Part shown: one piece after another, positions 51,210 through 60,580 of the stretch
Position numbering within the stretch: position 1 is the first letter of the stretch
Layout of the letters: every line of letters starts with the position of its first letter
Assembly: GCA_937980645.1 (NCBI GenBank)
Contig: CALJPQ010000014.1
Location: forward strand, 1-64,000
From: an uncultured Saprospiraceae bacterium
Lineage (GTDB): Bacteria; Bacteroidota; Bacteroidia; Chitinophagales; Saprospiraceae
Length of the DNA stretch: 64,000 nt
Direction of reading: 5' to 3'
The notes under the pieces: generated by a model
What the model was told of the DNA's origin: nothing
Seen by the model: the letters and a program-made list of their open reading frames with translations, nothing else
Databases searched by the model: none
Translations under genes and position numbers: made by a program

Positions 51210-52396
51210 TGCGGCTCGTTTTTCTGTACTCGCACCCTATCCAGTACTTCGCCCCGTTGAGCCGGCTAGCTCAGGAAGACGGGGCGTTTGACGTGTGGAC
51301 GCTATATTGCTCGGCGCAGGGGGTAGAGGCATTGCAAGATGTAGAATTTGGGCGGGCCGTTCAGTGGGATATTCCGCTGCTGGAGGGCTACCGAAGTGTG
51401 TTCTTCCGAAACTGGCGCGGCGCCCATCGGCCCGTGAGTGGCTTCTGGAGTCTGGTTAATCCGGGTGTGCTGACGTGGCTGTGGAAACAGCCCAGAGGCG
51501 TCCTCATAGTGCACGGCTGGGGGTATTTCACGCACGTGCTGGCACTTATTGCGGGCAAAATACTGGGCTATCGCATCGGCCTGCGCGGCGAAAGCAACTG
51601 GCGGCATGAACAACAGCTGCCGCGCTGGAAACGACGGCTGAAGCAATGGCTGCTGGGGTGCGGGTTGTTCCGCTTTGTGGACGTTTTTCTATACATCGGC
51701 GAGGAAAACCGCCAGTTTTACCTCCATATGGGCGTGCCGGAGCACCGGCTGGTGTTTACACCCTATGGTGTGGACAACGCGCGTTTTTCAGACCAGCGGG
51801 CAGCGCTCAGGGCGGAGAACGGGTCACGGCTGCGTCAACGGCTGGGCTTGCCCGAAGAGGCCCTGATAGTGCTGTTTTCGGGCAAACTTATCCCGAAGAA
51901 GCGTCCGCTCGACCTGTTAGAGGCCTTCCACCGTGCCCATATGCCCAATGCCGTGCTGGTGTATGTGGGAGAAGGCGCCCTGCGCACTGCCGTCGAAGCA
52001 CGTGCTCAGGCGCTGAGCATTGCAGACGTCGTGTACATAACAGGCTTCGTCAACCAGAGCACCATCGGGCAGTACTATGCTGCTGCTGATGTATTCGTAA
52101 TGTGCTCTGGTGTCGGCGAAACGTGGGGGCTTTCCACCAACGAGGCCATGAACTTTGCCCTGCCGGTGCTCCTGTCAGACCTCACCGGCTGTGCTGCCGA
52201 CCTGTGCCAGCCGGGTGTCAACGGATGGGTGTTTCCCACCGGCGATATAGCAGCACTCGCAGAGCGACTGCACCACCTACTCACCCTGCTACCGGAGCGC
52301 CGCCAGGCTATGGGCGAAGCCTCACGTGCCATTGTTGCCCGATATAGTTATGAGGTTGTTCTGGAAAACCTGAAACACGCACTACTCCAGACATGA
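51206..52396 (+). CDS. GT4-like glycosyltransferase 2
   Basis: This 396-aa protein has a GT-B layout: SHPIQYFAPLSRLAQ at the N-terminus, VFTPYGVDNARF near 188, IVLFSGKLIPKKRPLDLLEAF near 225 and CSGVGETWGLSTNEAMNFA near 305, where the EX7E pattern has Glu at both ends. The first half is rich in Trp and Arg. Its ATG overlaps the stop of the polymerase-like gene and its end overlaps the next gene by 4 nt. It transfers an unknown sugar in the same pathway. Confidence 0.9.
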   Translation: MMRLVFLYSHPIQYFAPLSRLAQEDGAFDVWTLYCSAQGVEALQDVEFGRAVQWDIPLLEGYRSVFFRNWRGAHRPVSGFWSLVNPGVLTWLWKQPRGVLIVHGWGYFTHVLALIAGKILGYRIGLRGESNWRHEQQLPRWKRRLKQWLLGCGLFRFVDVFLYIGEENRQFYLHMGVPEHRLVFTPYGVDNARFSDQRAALRAENGSRLRQRLGLPEEALIVLFSGKLIPKKRPLDLLEAFHRAHMPNAVLVYVGEGALRTAVEARAQALSIADVVYITGFVNQSTIGQYYAAADVFVMCSGVGETWGLSTNEAMNFALPVLLSDLTGCAADLCQPGVNGWVFPTGDIAALAERLHHLLTLLPERRQAMGEASRAIVARYSYEVVLENLKHALLQT

Positions 52397-53583
52397 AAGT
52401 CATCGTCGCCCATTCCGACCGCCAGTACTGCAATCACCTGCTGCTCGCCATAGCCCAGAAGGGTTGGCTGGAGCGGTTCTATACCCTCTTCTCTGGCAAC
52501 AAATTCGCCGCATGGCAGTGGCTGCTGCCGCCACGCGTCCGCAACCAGCTGCGCAAACGCGCCGTAGATGCTTCGCTGACGCCTTTTATCGAGCACTTTC
52601 CCGCGCTCTTTGCCGCCGACCGGCTGATGAGCAAAAGCCTGGCCGATAGGATACGCTTCGGCTACGAATGGTTCGACCGCGCTGTGGCCAAACACCTCAA
52701 CCGCAACCACTTCGACCTCATTATTACCTACGAAAATGCCAACCGACACACCCTGCGCACCGCCAGAATGCTGGGCAAAACCACCGTGCTCGACCTGGCC
52801 CAAATCCACCACCGCGACATTGCCGAGTACGGACGCGAGTTCATGACGCCAGAACAACGGCGTGCCGAGGTGGAGCACATCAACCCGCGCAAGGAAGAAG
52901 CCCTGTCGCATACCGACTACGTGCTTACCCTTTCGCGCTTTGCCGCCCAGTCCATGCTGCGCCACGGCTGGCCAGCCGAGCGACTGTTCACCGTGCCGCT
53001 GGGTGTGGATACTGCTCGTTTCCAGGCAAAAGCCGACTACCGCCGCTCCGGGCCACTGCGCCTGCTGTTCGTCGGCACGCTTACGCGCCGCAAGGGCATT
53101 GGCCCCCTGCTCGAAGCCATGCGACGTCTGCCACCCAACACCGCTGAACTGACGCTCATTGGCCCCATGGCCGACGCCCACGACCTCCTGCATACGCATG
53201 CCGGTTGCTTTCGGTATCTACCCTTCCTGCACCACGAAGCCCTGGCCGAACACTACCGCCAGGCCGATCTGTTTGTATTCCCTTCCCTACTCGACTCCTG
53301 GGCACAAACCGTATTGGAAGCAATGGCCTGCGGCACACCCGCCATCGTCAGCAACCGCACCGGCGCCCGTGAGGCCGTCGAACAAGGCGGCGGGTGGGTC
53401 ATCCCCGCCAACGACCCGCAAACCTTAGCCGAAGCCATCCTCCGATGCGCCGACCAACCCGACCTGCTCGCCAACACCGGACAAAAAGCTGCCCTCATCG
53501 CCCAACAGTATTCGTGGACAGTCTATCAGGAACGCCTCCAAGAGGCACTGAGGGAAATAATGCGCCCAACCACCGGCCAATAA
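52393..53583 (+). CDS. GT4-like glycosyltransferase 3
   Basis: This 396-aa protein is the last gene of the glycan operon. Its donor domain shows LRLLFVGTLTRRKGIGPLLEA near 215 and FPSLLDSWAQTVLEAMACGTP near 298. The N-terminal acceptor domain contains DLIITYENANRHTLRTARM and LDLAQIHHRDIAEYG. Overlap of 4 nt with the preceding gene indicates coupled translation. No flippase or chain-length gene is nearby, so the operon is incomplete or the rest lies elsewhere. Confidence 0.9.
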   Translation: MKVIVAHSDRQYCNHLLLAIAQKGWLERFYTLFSGNKFAAWQWLLPPRVRNQLRKRAVDASLTPFIEHFPALFAADRLMSKSLADRIRFGYEWFDRAVAKHLNRNHFDLIITYENANRHTLRTARMLGKTTVLDLAQIHHRDIAEYGREFMTPEQRRAEVEHINPRKEEALSHTDYVLTLSRFAAQSMLRHGWPAERLFTVPLGVDTARFQAKADYRRSGPLRLLFVGTLTRRKGIGPLLEAMRRLPPNTAELTLIGPMADAHDLLHTHAGCFRYLPFLHHEALAEHYRQADLFVFPSLLDSWAQTVLEAMACGTPAIVSNRTGAREAVEQGGGWVIPANDPQTLAEAILRCADQPDLLANTGQKAALIAQQYSWTVYQERLQEALREIMRPTTGQ

Positions 53584-53653
53584 ACCAGCCCATACCCAAC
53601 GAGAAAGTATCCGTAAACCACTGGAAGCAAGCCACTTACCCAAAGAGCATCCG

Positions 53654-55132
53654 CTACAATTTTGCGCGCTCTTTCCGATACAAACACCCATCCACACCAG
53701 CAAAGTCCTCTGGGCTATCGGCCAGCACCATGAGCATATCACCCGCCTCTATCTGTGTAGAGCCGCCCGGGCGGATGTATTTTCCATCTCTTCGGATGAG
53801 CACGATGAATGCCGAATGGGGAAAATTCAAATCCACAATCCGCTTACCAACAGCGCAGGAAGTCGGTAGAACCTCAAACTCTTGAAGTGAAGATTTGGGC
53901 AAATCCAGGATTAACTTCTCAACCTCACTCAGCGGCTTACTCTGCTCAGGCAAAGCTACATGGAGCCATTTGGAGACAATGCCCAGCGTCGTGCCCTGAA
54001 TGAGCACGGAGGTCAGCGCGATGAAGAACACGATGTTGAAAATCATGTCCGCTTTGTCAATCCCGGCCAACAGCGGATAGGTGGCAAAAACAATGGGTAC
54101 AGCCCCGCGAAGCCCAACCCAGGAGATATACAGCTTGTTGCGCAAACGCATGCGGACAAACATCAGCGACAAAAATACGCTCACCGGACGTGCCACAAAC
54201 ATTAGAAAAAGCGAAATCAGCAGCCCTAGACCAATATAAGGCACAATGCGCGTCGGATACACCAGCAGCCCTAAGGTGAGAAAAAGCACAATCTGCATCA
54301 GCCAGGCCAGACCGTCGTACATCTTGAGAATAGTCTTTTTGTGGATGAGCTCCTGATTGCCCAGATACACCGCAGCAATGTAAATGGCCAGGAAGCCGTT
54401 GCCACCAATGGCTTCGGTGGCCGAAAACGCAATGAACATCAGCGCAATCACCAGAACCGGATATAGCCCTTCAAAACCGAGATGAATCTCATTGATCACC
54501 CACCGGCTAACACGCCCGAAGAAAAAACCCGCCATTGTCCCCAAAAACATCTGCTCCAAAAACAGGAAAATGATGTTAGCAGGGCTTTGCTCCGGTCGGA
54601 CAACCATGCTCAGGAGAGAAATGGTGAGCACATAAGCCATAGGGTCGTTGCTGCCGCTCTCCAATTCTAAGGTAGGCCGAAGATTGTCCCGCAAAGCCAG
54701 ACTCTTGGAGCGCAATACTGAAAACACCGCGGCTGCATCCGTAGAAGAGACGATAGCACCCAACAGCAGCCCCTCGTAAATCGTGAAATCGGTAACGAAC
54801 CAGACAAAAACACCCAACGTCAGGGCCGTCAGCAAGACACCCAGCGTGGACAGCAGAATGCCCTCTTTAAGAACCGGTCTCACCGACGTCCAACTTGTAT
54901 CCAAACCGCCCGAAAACAGGATGAAGTTCAGCGAGACAATACCGATAAATTGGGCTGCCTTCGGATTATCAAAATAAATACCCCCGATACCATCAGAGCC
55001 TGCCAGCATCCCGATAATCAGAAAAAGCACCAACGTCGGAACGCCAAACCGGTACGACGTCTTGCCGGCAATGATGCTGATAAGCAGCAGGATAGAGCCG
55101 ACCAACAGGATGTTTTCGGTTGTCAAGTTCAT
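53654..55132 (-). CDS. K+/H+ antiporter, NhaP2/CvrA-like
   Basis: This 492-aa protein is a CPA1-type antiporter with about twelve membrane helices. Family features are LILFSGGLDTSW near 73, SSTDAAAVFSVLRS near 131 and ELESGSNDPMAY near 155, where the Asp pair binds the cation. The C-terminal 100 residues form a TrkA-C-like domain (FEVLPTSCAVGKRIVDLNF to DMLMVLADS), as in NhaP2. It would expel K+ or Na+ in exchange for protons. ATG 55132 is preferred over 55174, since the extra residues are a Thr/Ala-rich run. No partner gene. Confidence 0.92.
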   Translation of the reverse strand: MNLTTENILLVGSILLLISIIAGKTSYRFGVPTLVLFLIIGMLAGSDGIGGIYFDNPKAAQFIGIVSLNFILFSGGLDTSWTSVRPVLKEGILLSTLGVLLTALTLGVFVWFVTDFTIYEGLLLGAIVSSTDAAAVFSVLRSKSLALRDNLRPTLELESGSNDPMAYVLTISLLSMVVRPEQSPANIIFLFLEQMFLGTMAGFFFGRVSRWVINEIHLGFEGLYPVLVIALMFIAFSATEAIGGNGFLAIYIAAVYLGNQELIHKKTILKMYDGLAWLMQIVLFLTLGLLVYPTRIVPYIGLGLLISLFLMFVARPVSVFLSLMFVRMRLRNKLYISWVGLRGAVPIVFATYPLLAGIDKADMIFNIVFFIALTSVLIQGTTLGIVSKWLHVALPEQSKPLSEVEKLILDLPKSSLQEFEVLPTSCAVGKRIVDLNFPHSAFIVLIRRDGKYIRPGGSTQIEAGDMLMVLADSPEDFAGVDGCLYRKERAKL

Positions 55133-55207
55133 CGCTGTTGTTGTAGCAGTACTTGTAGCATTGTGAAGGTCCAAAGGTACCAGCCTTCTCTATTCTATAG
55201 TGTGTAA

Positions 55208-55237
55208 AGGGTCTGCAGAGACACCTCCACAGACCCT
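55208..55237 (-). terminator. Weak hairpin terminator
   Basis: AGGGTCTG (55208-55215) pairs with CAGACCCT (55230-55237). On the minus strand it follows the stop of the T9SS type B protein and is trailed by only a short T tract. Confidence 0.45.
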
Positions 55238-55285
55238 CTCCTGTTTTTGCCTTGCGCAGGCAAATAAGTCGCTCGCTCCGAGCAT

Positions 55286-57097
55286 TCAGCGCACCAGCGT
55301 TACATCGCCGCTGAAGAACTCCACCTGGCCGTCAATGAATTCAATTTCAGCGATATAAGCGTAAACAGACGGAGGCACGCGCTCGCCGTTGACCATGCCG
55401 TCCCAGATGGGCTCAGCGTCAGAGGGCATAAAGTTTCGGCGCTCCGCGACGATATGCCCCCAGCGGTCGAAAAGGCGGAACGAGCGCACCAGAGCCACAT
55501 CAGGGCCACAGGACATGCGCAGGCCGGTGTTGAGGTACATGCCTCCTTCAGGTGCCACGGCATTGGGGATATACACCCGGCGGTCGGTTTCGACCACAAC
55601 GGTGCGGGCGTCTTGAGCGCGGCAGCCGTTGGAGTCCAGGACGGTTACTTCGTAGCGAAACGACTTCAGCGGCAGGTATTGGCAGGTATCGCACAGCATT
55701 TCGGGCGTCAGTGGTTCGCTGACGAGGGTTTGTTTGCGGCGCGTGGGGTCGCTAAGTGCGTCGTCGCGCCACAGGTGTATGCGGTCGCCCAGGTGTATGG
55801 TAGTGTCGGGCGGCAGGTCGAGCACTAAGTCAGCCGGCTCCAGCACGGTGATGACAGTATCCTTTTCGCAGCCGTCAGAGGCCTGTATAGTCAGGCGATG
55901 TTCGCCCGGTTCGAGGCGACGAAACTGCGTTACGTTTTGAAATGGGCTGCCGTCTATGGCGTACAGATAGGGCGGAGCGCCGCCGCTGACATGCATGATT
56001 TCAGCGTAGCCGTCGCCCTTGCCGTAGCAGGAGATGTGCCGGATGGCAATGACGATGGAGTCCGGCAATTCCGGCTCACCCACGCGCACGGCGATGCTGG
56101 AGGAGCAGCCTGTTTCGACGGCCGTGGCGGTGAACGTGTAAGTTCCGGGTTGGTCGGTGCGCGCCGTGCGCGTCTTTTCGCCGCTTAGCAAGCGGCCTGT
56201 GCTGTCGGGCGTCCATTGGTAGGTGTAGTTCACCGGTGGCAGCACATCCACGTGCAGGCGGGCGGTGCCGTCTATGCAGCCGATGCCTACCACTGTGTCG
56301 GTTACCAGCATGGGGCGGTAGCTGTCGTCGAGGATTTTGATATACAGGCTACCCGAACACGGCGGGTTTCGGTTGCAGGAGTTGGCCGCCTGCACACACA
56401 GGTTGCCGCTCTGATGGCCCAGCGTTACCTGCACCTGGTTGCCCTGTTGCGAGGCCAGCACCGTTACGGGCACCGAGTCGCCGTTGACCAGCGTGCCCGG
56501 CGGCCCGTCCCAAATGTAGGCCGACGCGCCGAAAACGGGCGGTACCTGATAGGTGAATGTGGCGCCTGGGCAGCCCTCAGTTTTGCCCACGATGTTGGCC
56601 TGCACCATACCCAGCGGCGGCTCATAGACGGCCTCTTTGGGTGTTACGCTCACCGAAAAGTCGCACTGGTCGCCTGCGTAGCCGTCAATGAGCAGGAAAT
56701 AATTGTGCCCAGGTGTTAGCGGCACTTTGATGGAGACGGGCTTATTGCCGCCCTTTTCCTGGCCCTTATCGCAGGCCAAGGGCGGCTTAGTGCAGTCCTC
56801 GTAGAGCGCGACCTGCACTCCGTTACCGTTGCTGCAGTTGCTGGGCGTTATGGTAAACGTGGCCTCAATGGCGCCAGCGATAAAGCCCATCCATTGGGCG
56901 TTCTCTACTGTACCACAAAAGCCTACTGCTGGCCCCGACGGGTAACCCTCCGTCGAGCCGAAATAGCCATCGAAATTGCAAGAAATACATACCTGCTCGC
57001 AAGCCACTACGGTGGCTGTGCCGCCGCAAGCAGGTGGCAATTGTGCATAAACCCAAAGCGGGAAGAAGGCAATAGAAAGGAAGATAAACCGGAGCAT
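55286..57097 (-). CDS. Secreted protein with T9SS type B (gliding-type) C-terminal domain
   Basis: This 603-aa protein has a signal peptide (MLRFIFLSIAFFPLWVYAQ). Several PKD- or Ig-like segments follow, among them CPGATFTYQVPP near 176, NYTYQWTPDSTG near 290 and an SprB-like unit with CYGKGDGYAEIMHVSGGAPP near 355. The C-terminal 90 residues (RVYIPNAVAPEGGMYLN, FRLFDRWGHIVAERRNF, YIAEIEFIDG) match the gliding-motility-associated type B sorting domain. It is the third gene of the DUF1800-DUF1501 run, 94 nt after DUF1501 with a terminator hairpin in between. Probably a surface adhesin or matrix protein. Confidence 0.9.
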   Translation of the reverse strand: MLRFIFLSIAFFPLWVYAQLPPACGGTATVVACEQVCISCNFDGYFGSTEGYPSGPAVGFCGTVENAQWMGFIAGAIEATFTITPSNCSNGNGVQVALYEDCTKPPLACDKGQEKGGNKPVSIKVPLTPGHNYFLLIDGYAGDQCDFSVSVTPKEAVYEPPLGMVQANIVGKTEGCPGATFTYQVPPVFGASAYIWDGPPGTLVNGDSVPVTVLASQQGNQVQVTLGHQSGNLCVQAANSCNRNPPCSGSLYIKILDDSYRPMLVTDTVVGIGCIDGTARLHVDVLPPVNYTYQWTPDSTGRLLSGEKTRTARTDQPGTYTFTATAVETGCSSSIAVRVGEPELPDSIVIAIRHISCYGKGDGYAEIMHVSGGAPPYLYAIDGSPFQNVTQFRRLEPGEHRLTIQASDGCEKDTVITVLEPADLVLDLPPDTTIHLGDRIHLWRDDALSDPTRRKQTLVSEPLTPEMLCDTCQYLPLKSFRYEVTVLDSNGCRAQDARTVVVETDRRVYIPNAVAPEGGMYLNTGLRMSCGPDVALVRSFRLFDRWGHIVAERRNFMPSDAEPIWDGMVNGERVPPSVYAYIAEIEFIDGQVEFFSGDVTLVR

Positions 57098-57147
57098 GGG
57101 AACGTATTAAAAAACGATGGTGAGACAATGGAAGAAAACCGAAAAAA

Positions 57148-57179
57148 GGCGCAGCAGCCGACGCTGTCGGCCCTGCGCC
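57148..57179 (-). terminator. Hairpin terminator of the DUF1501 gene
   Basis: GGCGCAG (57148-57154) pairs with CTGCGCC (57173-57179), with an inner GCCGAC/GTCGG stem. On the minus strand TTTTTT follows. It separates the DUF1501 gene from the T9SS type B gene. Confidence 0.78.
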
Positions 57180-57191
57180 CCGTGTAAGCGG

Positions 57192-58838
57192 CTAATGAGA
57201 TACCTGTAGTTTTACCACTTCGGCCTGGCCGGTGCGCAGGTTTTCCACCCGCACAAAATAGAGACCTGCCGGCGCTTCCGACACATCTATATGATGAAAA
57301 TTGAGGCCCGGCTCAATGCGCATGCGGTGCGCCTGAAGCAACGAACCGCCCAGGCTGTGCAGCGACACCAAGGCCTCGCCCGAAGACTCGCTGGCAAACG
57401 ACACCTGCACGCGGTACTGCGCCGGATTCGGGAACAGACGCACTGGGCGCGCATCAGGCCGTGTGTCGAATACCCCCACGGAGATGTAGCAGTCGGGCGA
57501 CACCACATACGTGCTGCTGACGACGGGCAGTTTGGCATAGCCCTGGAACATCGTCTGCTCCAGCACGTAGTCACTGGCGCCCAACCAGTCTTGCAGCAAT
57601 GTGGTAAACACCTGGCGATAGTCGAACTGCTGGCCCTGCAGCTGATTGTCGTTGGTCAAGTTACTGAGGTTGACGTTGGTGCCGTGTATGCCGCCCGAAA
57701 GTGCCTTTCCGAACACAAACATGGGCGCCAGTGTACCGTGGTCAGTGCCGGCAGAGCCGTTTTCTTTGGCCGTACGGCCAAATTCGGAGAACGTGCACGA
57801 AACCACCTTGTCGGCCAGCCCCAGCCCATCCAGGTCATCGTAGAAGGTCTTGATAGAGTCCGATAGAATACGCAGTAGGTTGGCATGGCGGCCCAGCACC
57901 ACCGTGCCTTCGGGTGGTATCTGCGTGCCGTGCGTGTCGAAGCCGCCCATCGAGCAGAGGTAGATTTTGGTTTTGCAACCGCCTTTGATGAGCCGCGCCA
58001 CCGTCTTCAGCTGGTTGGCTAAACCATAATCCGGGTAGGTAGTAATGCTGTTGCTGCCGTTATTAAATGCCTGCGTGATGTACTGCGAATACTGGTCTAA
58101 GCCAGCCTCAACACCCATAATATAGCGCAGTTCGTCGCCGTATTCCGAGTCGGGTACATTAAGCAGCGGCGCACCGCCCACCGTTTGCACCAGCGAATAG
58201 AACCCCTGCGGATCCTGGCCATAGAGGTTGATGTAGTTCTGGTGTTCCGTCTCCGTGTGGAAGCCCAGCGACGGGTACGGGTCGCCTATTTGAATACCCA
58301 AGGGGTAAGGCATGTCAGGCGTCGGCATCCCCTTGATGTCGGGATACATAGCCGCCAGGGCACGCCCCATCCAGCCGGAGCGAATTTTGGAGCCTTCCAG
58401 CGTGCCATCGCCGCCCGAAAGCCACAAGTCCGTGCCCTTGAAATGCGATTGGTTGATGTTTTCATAGCCTACCGCTTGCACCACATTGAGCCAGCCGCGG
58501 TCATACAACTCCTTGAAGCCCGTCATCACCGGATGCAGCCCCACCTGATCGGCCGAAGGCAGCGTGGTATCTAAGCGGATGAAGCGCTCAGGCCCTTTGT
58601 CCGGAATTCGGATAACTGGACGCAATTTGGCATAGGCGTCGTACTGAGCAATGGGAATAATGGTGTTCAGTCCATCGTTGCCGCCTTTGAGCTGAATGAG
58701 CACTAAGACGCGGTCTTCCACGTCTTCACAGGCGGCCAGAATGCGCGCCATCTTGCTGTTGGCAAAAGCTCGCATTGGGTGGCCATTGACCACGAAGGGC
58801 GTAATACCCGCTATTTTGAGAAATTGACGTCGTTTCAT
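57192..58838 (-). CDS. DUF1501 family protein with T9SS type A sorting domain
   Basis: This 548-aa protein belongs to the DUF1501 family, related to alkaline-phosphatase-superfamily/sulfatase folds. Features are LVLIQLKGGNDGLNTIIPI near 45, NINQSHFKGTDLW near 122, LCSMGGFDTHGTQ near 295 and FSEFGRTAKENGSAGTDHG near 350. The start MKRRQFLKIAG is Tat-like. After residue 465, RLFPNPAQYRVQVSFA begins a T9SS type A sorting domain, so the protein is probably sent to the cell surface. The DUF1800 gene lies 86 nt upstream on the same strand. The pair is widespread in Bacteroidota and Planctomycetota, with role unknown. Confidence 0.93.
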   Translation of the reverse strand: MKRRQFLKIAGITPFVVNGHPMRAFANSKMARILAACEDVEDRVLVLIQLKGGNDGLNTIIPIAQYDAYAKLRPVIRIPDKGPERFIRLDTTLPSADQVGLHPVMTGFKELYDRGWLNVVQAVGYENINQSHFKGTDLWLSGGDGTLEGSKIRSGWMGRALAAMYPDIKGMPTPDMPYPLGIQIGDPYPSLGFHTETEHQNYINLYGQDPQGFYSLVQTVGGAPLLNVPDSEYGDELRYIMGVEAGLDQYSQYITQAFNNGSNSITTYPDYGLANQLKTVARLIKGGCKTKIYLCSMGGFDTHGTQIPPEGTVVLGRHANLLRILSDSIKTFYDDLDGLGLADKVVSCTFSEFGRTAKENGSAGTDHGTLAPMFVFGKALSGGIHGTNVNLSNLTNDNQLQGQQFDYRQVFTTLLQDWLGASDYVLEQTMFQGYAKLPVVSSTYVVSPDCYISVGVFDTRPDARPVRLFPNPAQYRVQVSFASESSGEALVSLHSLGGSLLQAHRMRIEPGLNFHHIDVSEAPAGLYFVRVENLRTGQAEVVKLQVSH

Positions 58839-58849
58839 AGAAAAATTTT

Positions 58850-58873
58850 AGTAACCGCCAAACTTGTTTGGCC
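58850..58873. repeat. 24-nt palindrome-bearing repeat, copy 2
   Basis: This sequence is identical to 26815-26838, including GCCAAACTTGTTTGGC. It lies 12 nt upstream of the DUF1501 start, between the DUF1800 and DUF1501 genes. Confidence 0.8.
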
Positions 58874-58924
58874 TCATTGTTTCAGGTTCCATTCCTCATT
58901 GTTCCCCGTTCGTTTTTCATTCTC

Positions 58925-60580
58925 TCAATACACCTGATACTCCGGCGCATACAGCAGGGCGTTGAACAGCCGCCGCAGGGGTATGCTGACTTCGCTGTCG
59001 TTGCCCGTGGACAGATAGTCGAGCCAGATGTTCGTCCAGGCTGCGGCGGGCAGGCCATCGAGCAGGATTTCGTCGTGGAAGTAGTCGAAGCGGTCGAGGT
59101 CGGACTCTTCCGGGTACAGGTACAGGAGCAGTTCCTGAACCAGGACGGCGGAGTTGCCCGGTTCGCTGACGACGCCACTATCGCGCAGCCAGGCAGCGAA
59201 GTCGAAGCGCGTGCCCAAGGGTTCCTGTGCACCTGGCCCCCAGGCGTGGGTGCCAGTGATGAGCATCTCGGGCCATTTGTAGCGCGCGATGACGGTGGCC
59301 GTGTTGAAGAACTGGCGCTGGCGGTCGGGTTCCTGGTAGTAGGCCGGATAGCCAGCCACGTCGGGCGGATAGAACAGGAACATGCCAGCCCAGTCCAACA
59401 GCCGCCATTGGATGCCGTCGCGCCAGAAAATCTCGTAGTGCTCCTGAGTTTTGGTTTTTGGGTCGGGGATGGGCACGTTGAAGAAGGAGAGCGTTTGTAG
59501 CACCAAATCCAGCGGCGAGCGAATGATAGCCCCCACGTTTTCGTCTGCGTCGCTGGCGTCGTCAGCATCGTAGAAGTGTTCGCTGGTAAGCAGTTGCTTG
59601 ACGACGGGTTTGATTTCGAAATTTTCGGCCCGGAAGGTTTGGGCCAGTGGTGCGATGACGTCGTTTTCGATTTCATTGTCCATGTCGCGCCCTACCAGAT
59701 AGCGGTAAAGGCGTCGGCAGAAGTTGCGGGCGGTTTCTTCCTGGGCGAAGACCATGTCCACCAGAGCCTCGAGTTCGGCGTACATGCCGGCGGCGTCGTT
59801 GCTGGGCGGCTGAATGGTGGCGTTATTGAAGCGCGCGCTGAAGGTTTTTACTCCGAAGTCATGGCTTTGCGGGTAGGCGCGTCCGGCAGGGATGCCTGTT
59901 TCTGGGTCTTGGTACTGGTGTCGGCGGGCGTTTCCGAAGCCAGTCAGGACGCGCGCGGCCTGCTGGATATCGTGTTCGGTGTAGTGTGTGTAGTCGTCGG
60001 GGCCGGCTACGGGTCCAGCGCCGATGGTGTGCAGCTCGAAAAATTCGCGGGCGTAGTTGAGGTTGGGGTTGTTGGCGAAGTTCTTGTTGTTGTCAATGTA
60101 CTCGAGCATGCCGTTGTCGAGCACCATTTTGGTTACCAGCTTTTTAAAGTTGCCCAATGCGCCCCAGCGCAGCAGCATGAGGTAGTCGAAGAAGGTCATG
60201 CTGGTGCCGGCATTGGGCGTTACGGCGAGGTATTGGTGGAAGAAGAACTCCATGCGATGCCCTGCTCCGGGGTCGTGGAGTGCTTCGTTGAGCCACCAGC
60301 CGATGACGTACCATTTAAGGTCGTCGTCTTCGCCGGGCAGCGGTGTGGAAGGCGGTTGTGGCGGGTTGATCCAGGTAACGGGTGCGGCGCCTTTAGCGGC
60401 GTAAACCGGTTGTTCGAGCTGGAGCGGGGCGGTCTGAAGCAGCATATCGGCGGCTTCGGCAGCAGTCAGGTTGGCCAGTTCGTCCACGCGAGTGCGGGTG
60501 TAGCGGAAGCTGGCTCGGCGCAGCAGGTGTGCTGCGCGCCTACGCCCCAGGGCGCCTTGAAGCGGATTCAAAGATGCCAT
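58925..60580 (-). CDS. DUF1800 family protein
   Basis: This 551-aa protein matches DUF1800: it opens with GRRRAAHLLRRASFRYTRT, then has HYTEHDIQQAARVLTGF near 207 and NFCRRLYRYLVGRD near 285, followed by VAGYPAYYQ near 425. Most of it looks helical. No signal peptide is evident, which is usual for the family although the partner is exported. It is first in the minus-strand run DUF1800-DUF1501-T9SS type B. Function unknown; a role with its partner outside the cytoplasm is likely from co-occurrence. Confidence 0.9.
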   Translation of the reverse strand: MASLNPLQGALGRRRAAHLLRRASFRYTRTRVDELANLTAAEAADMLLQTAPLQLEQPVYAAKGAAPVTWINPPQPPSTPLPGEDDDLKWYVIGWWLNEALHDPGAGHRMEFFFHQYLAVTPNAGTSMTFFDYLMLLRWGALGNFKKLVTKMVLDNGMLEYIDNNKNFANNPNLNYAREFFELHTIGAGPVAGPDDYTHYTEHDIQQAARVLTGFGNARRHQYQDPETGIPAGRAYPQSHDFGVKTFSARFNNATIQPPSNDAAGMYAELEALVDMVFAQEETARNFCRRLYRYLVGRDMDNEIENDVIAPLAQTFRAENFEIKPVVKQLLTSEHFYDADDASDADENVGAIIRSPLDLVLQTLSFFNVPIPDPKTKTQEHYEIFWRDGIQWRLLDWAGMFLFYPPDVAGYPAYYQEPDRQRQFFNTATVIARYKWPEMLITGTHAWGPGAQEPLGTRFDFAAWLRDSGVVSEPGNSAVLVQELLLYLYPEESDLDRFDYFHDEILLDGLPAAAWTNIWLDYLSTGNDSEVSIPLRRLFNALLYAPEYQVY

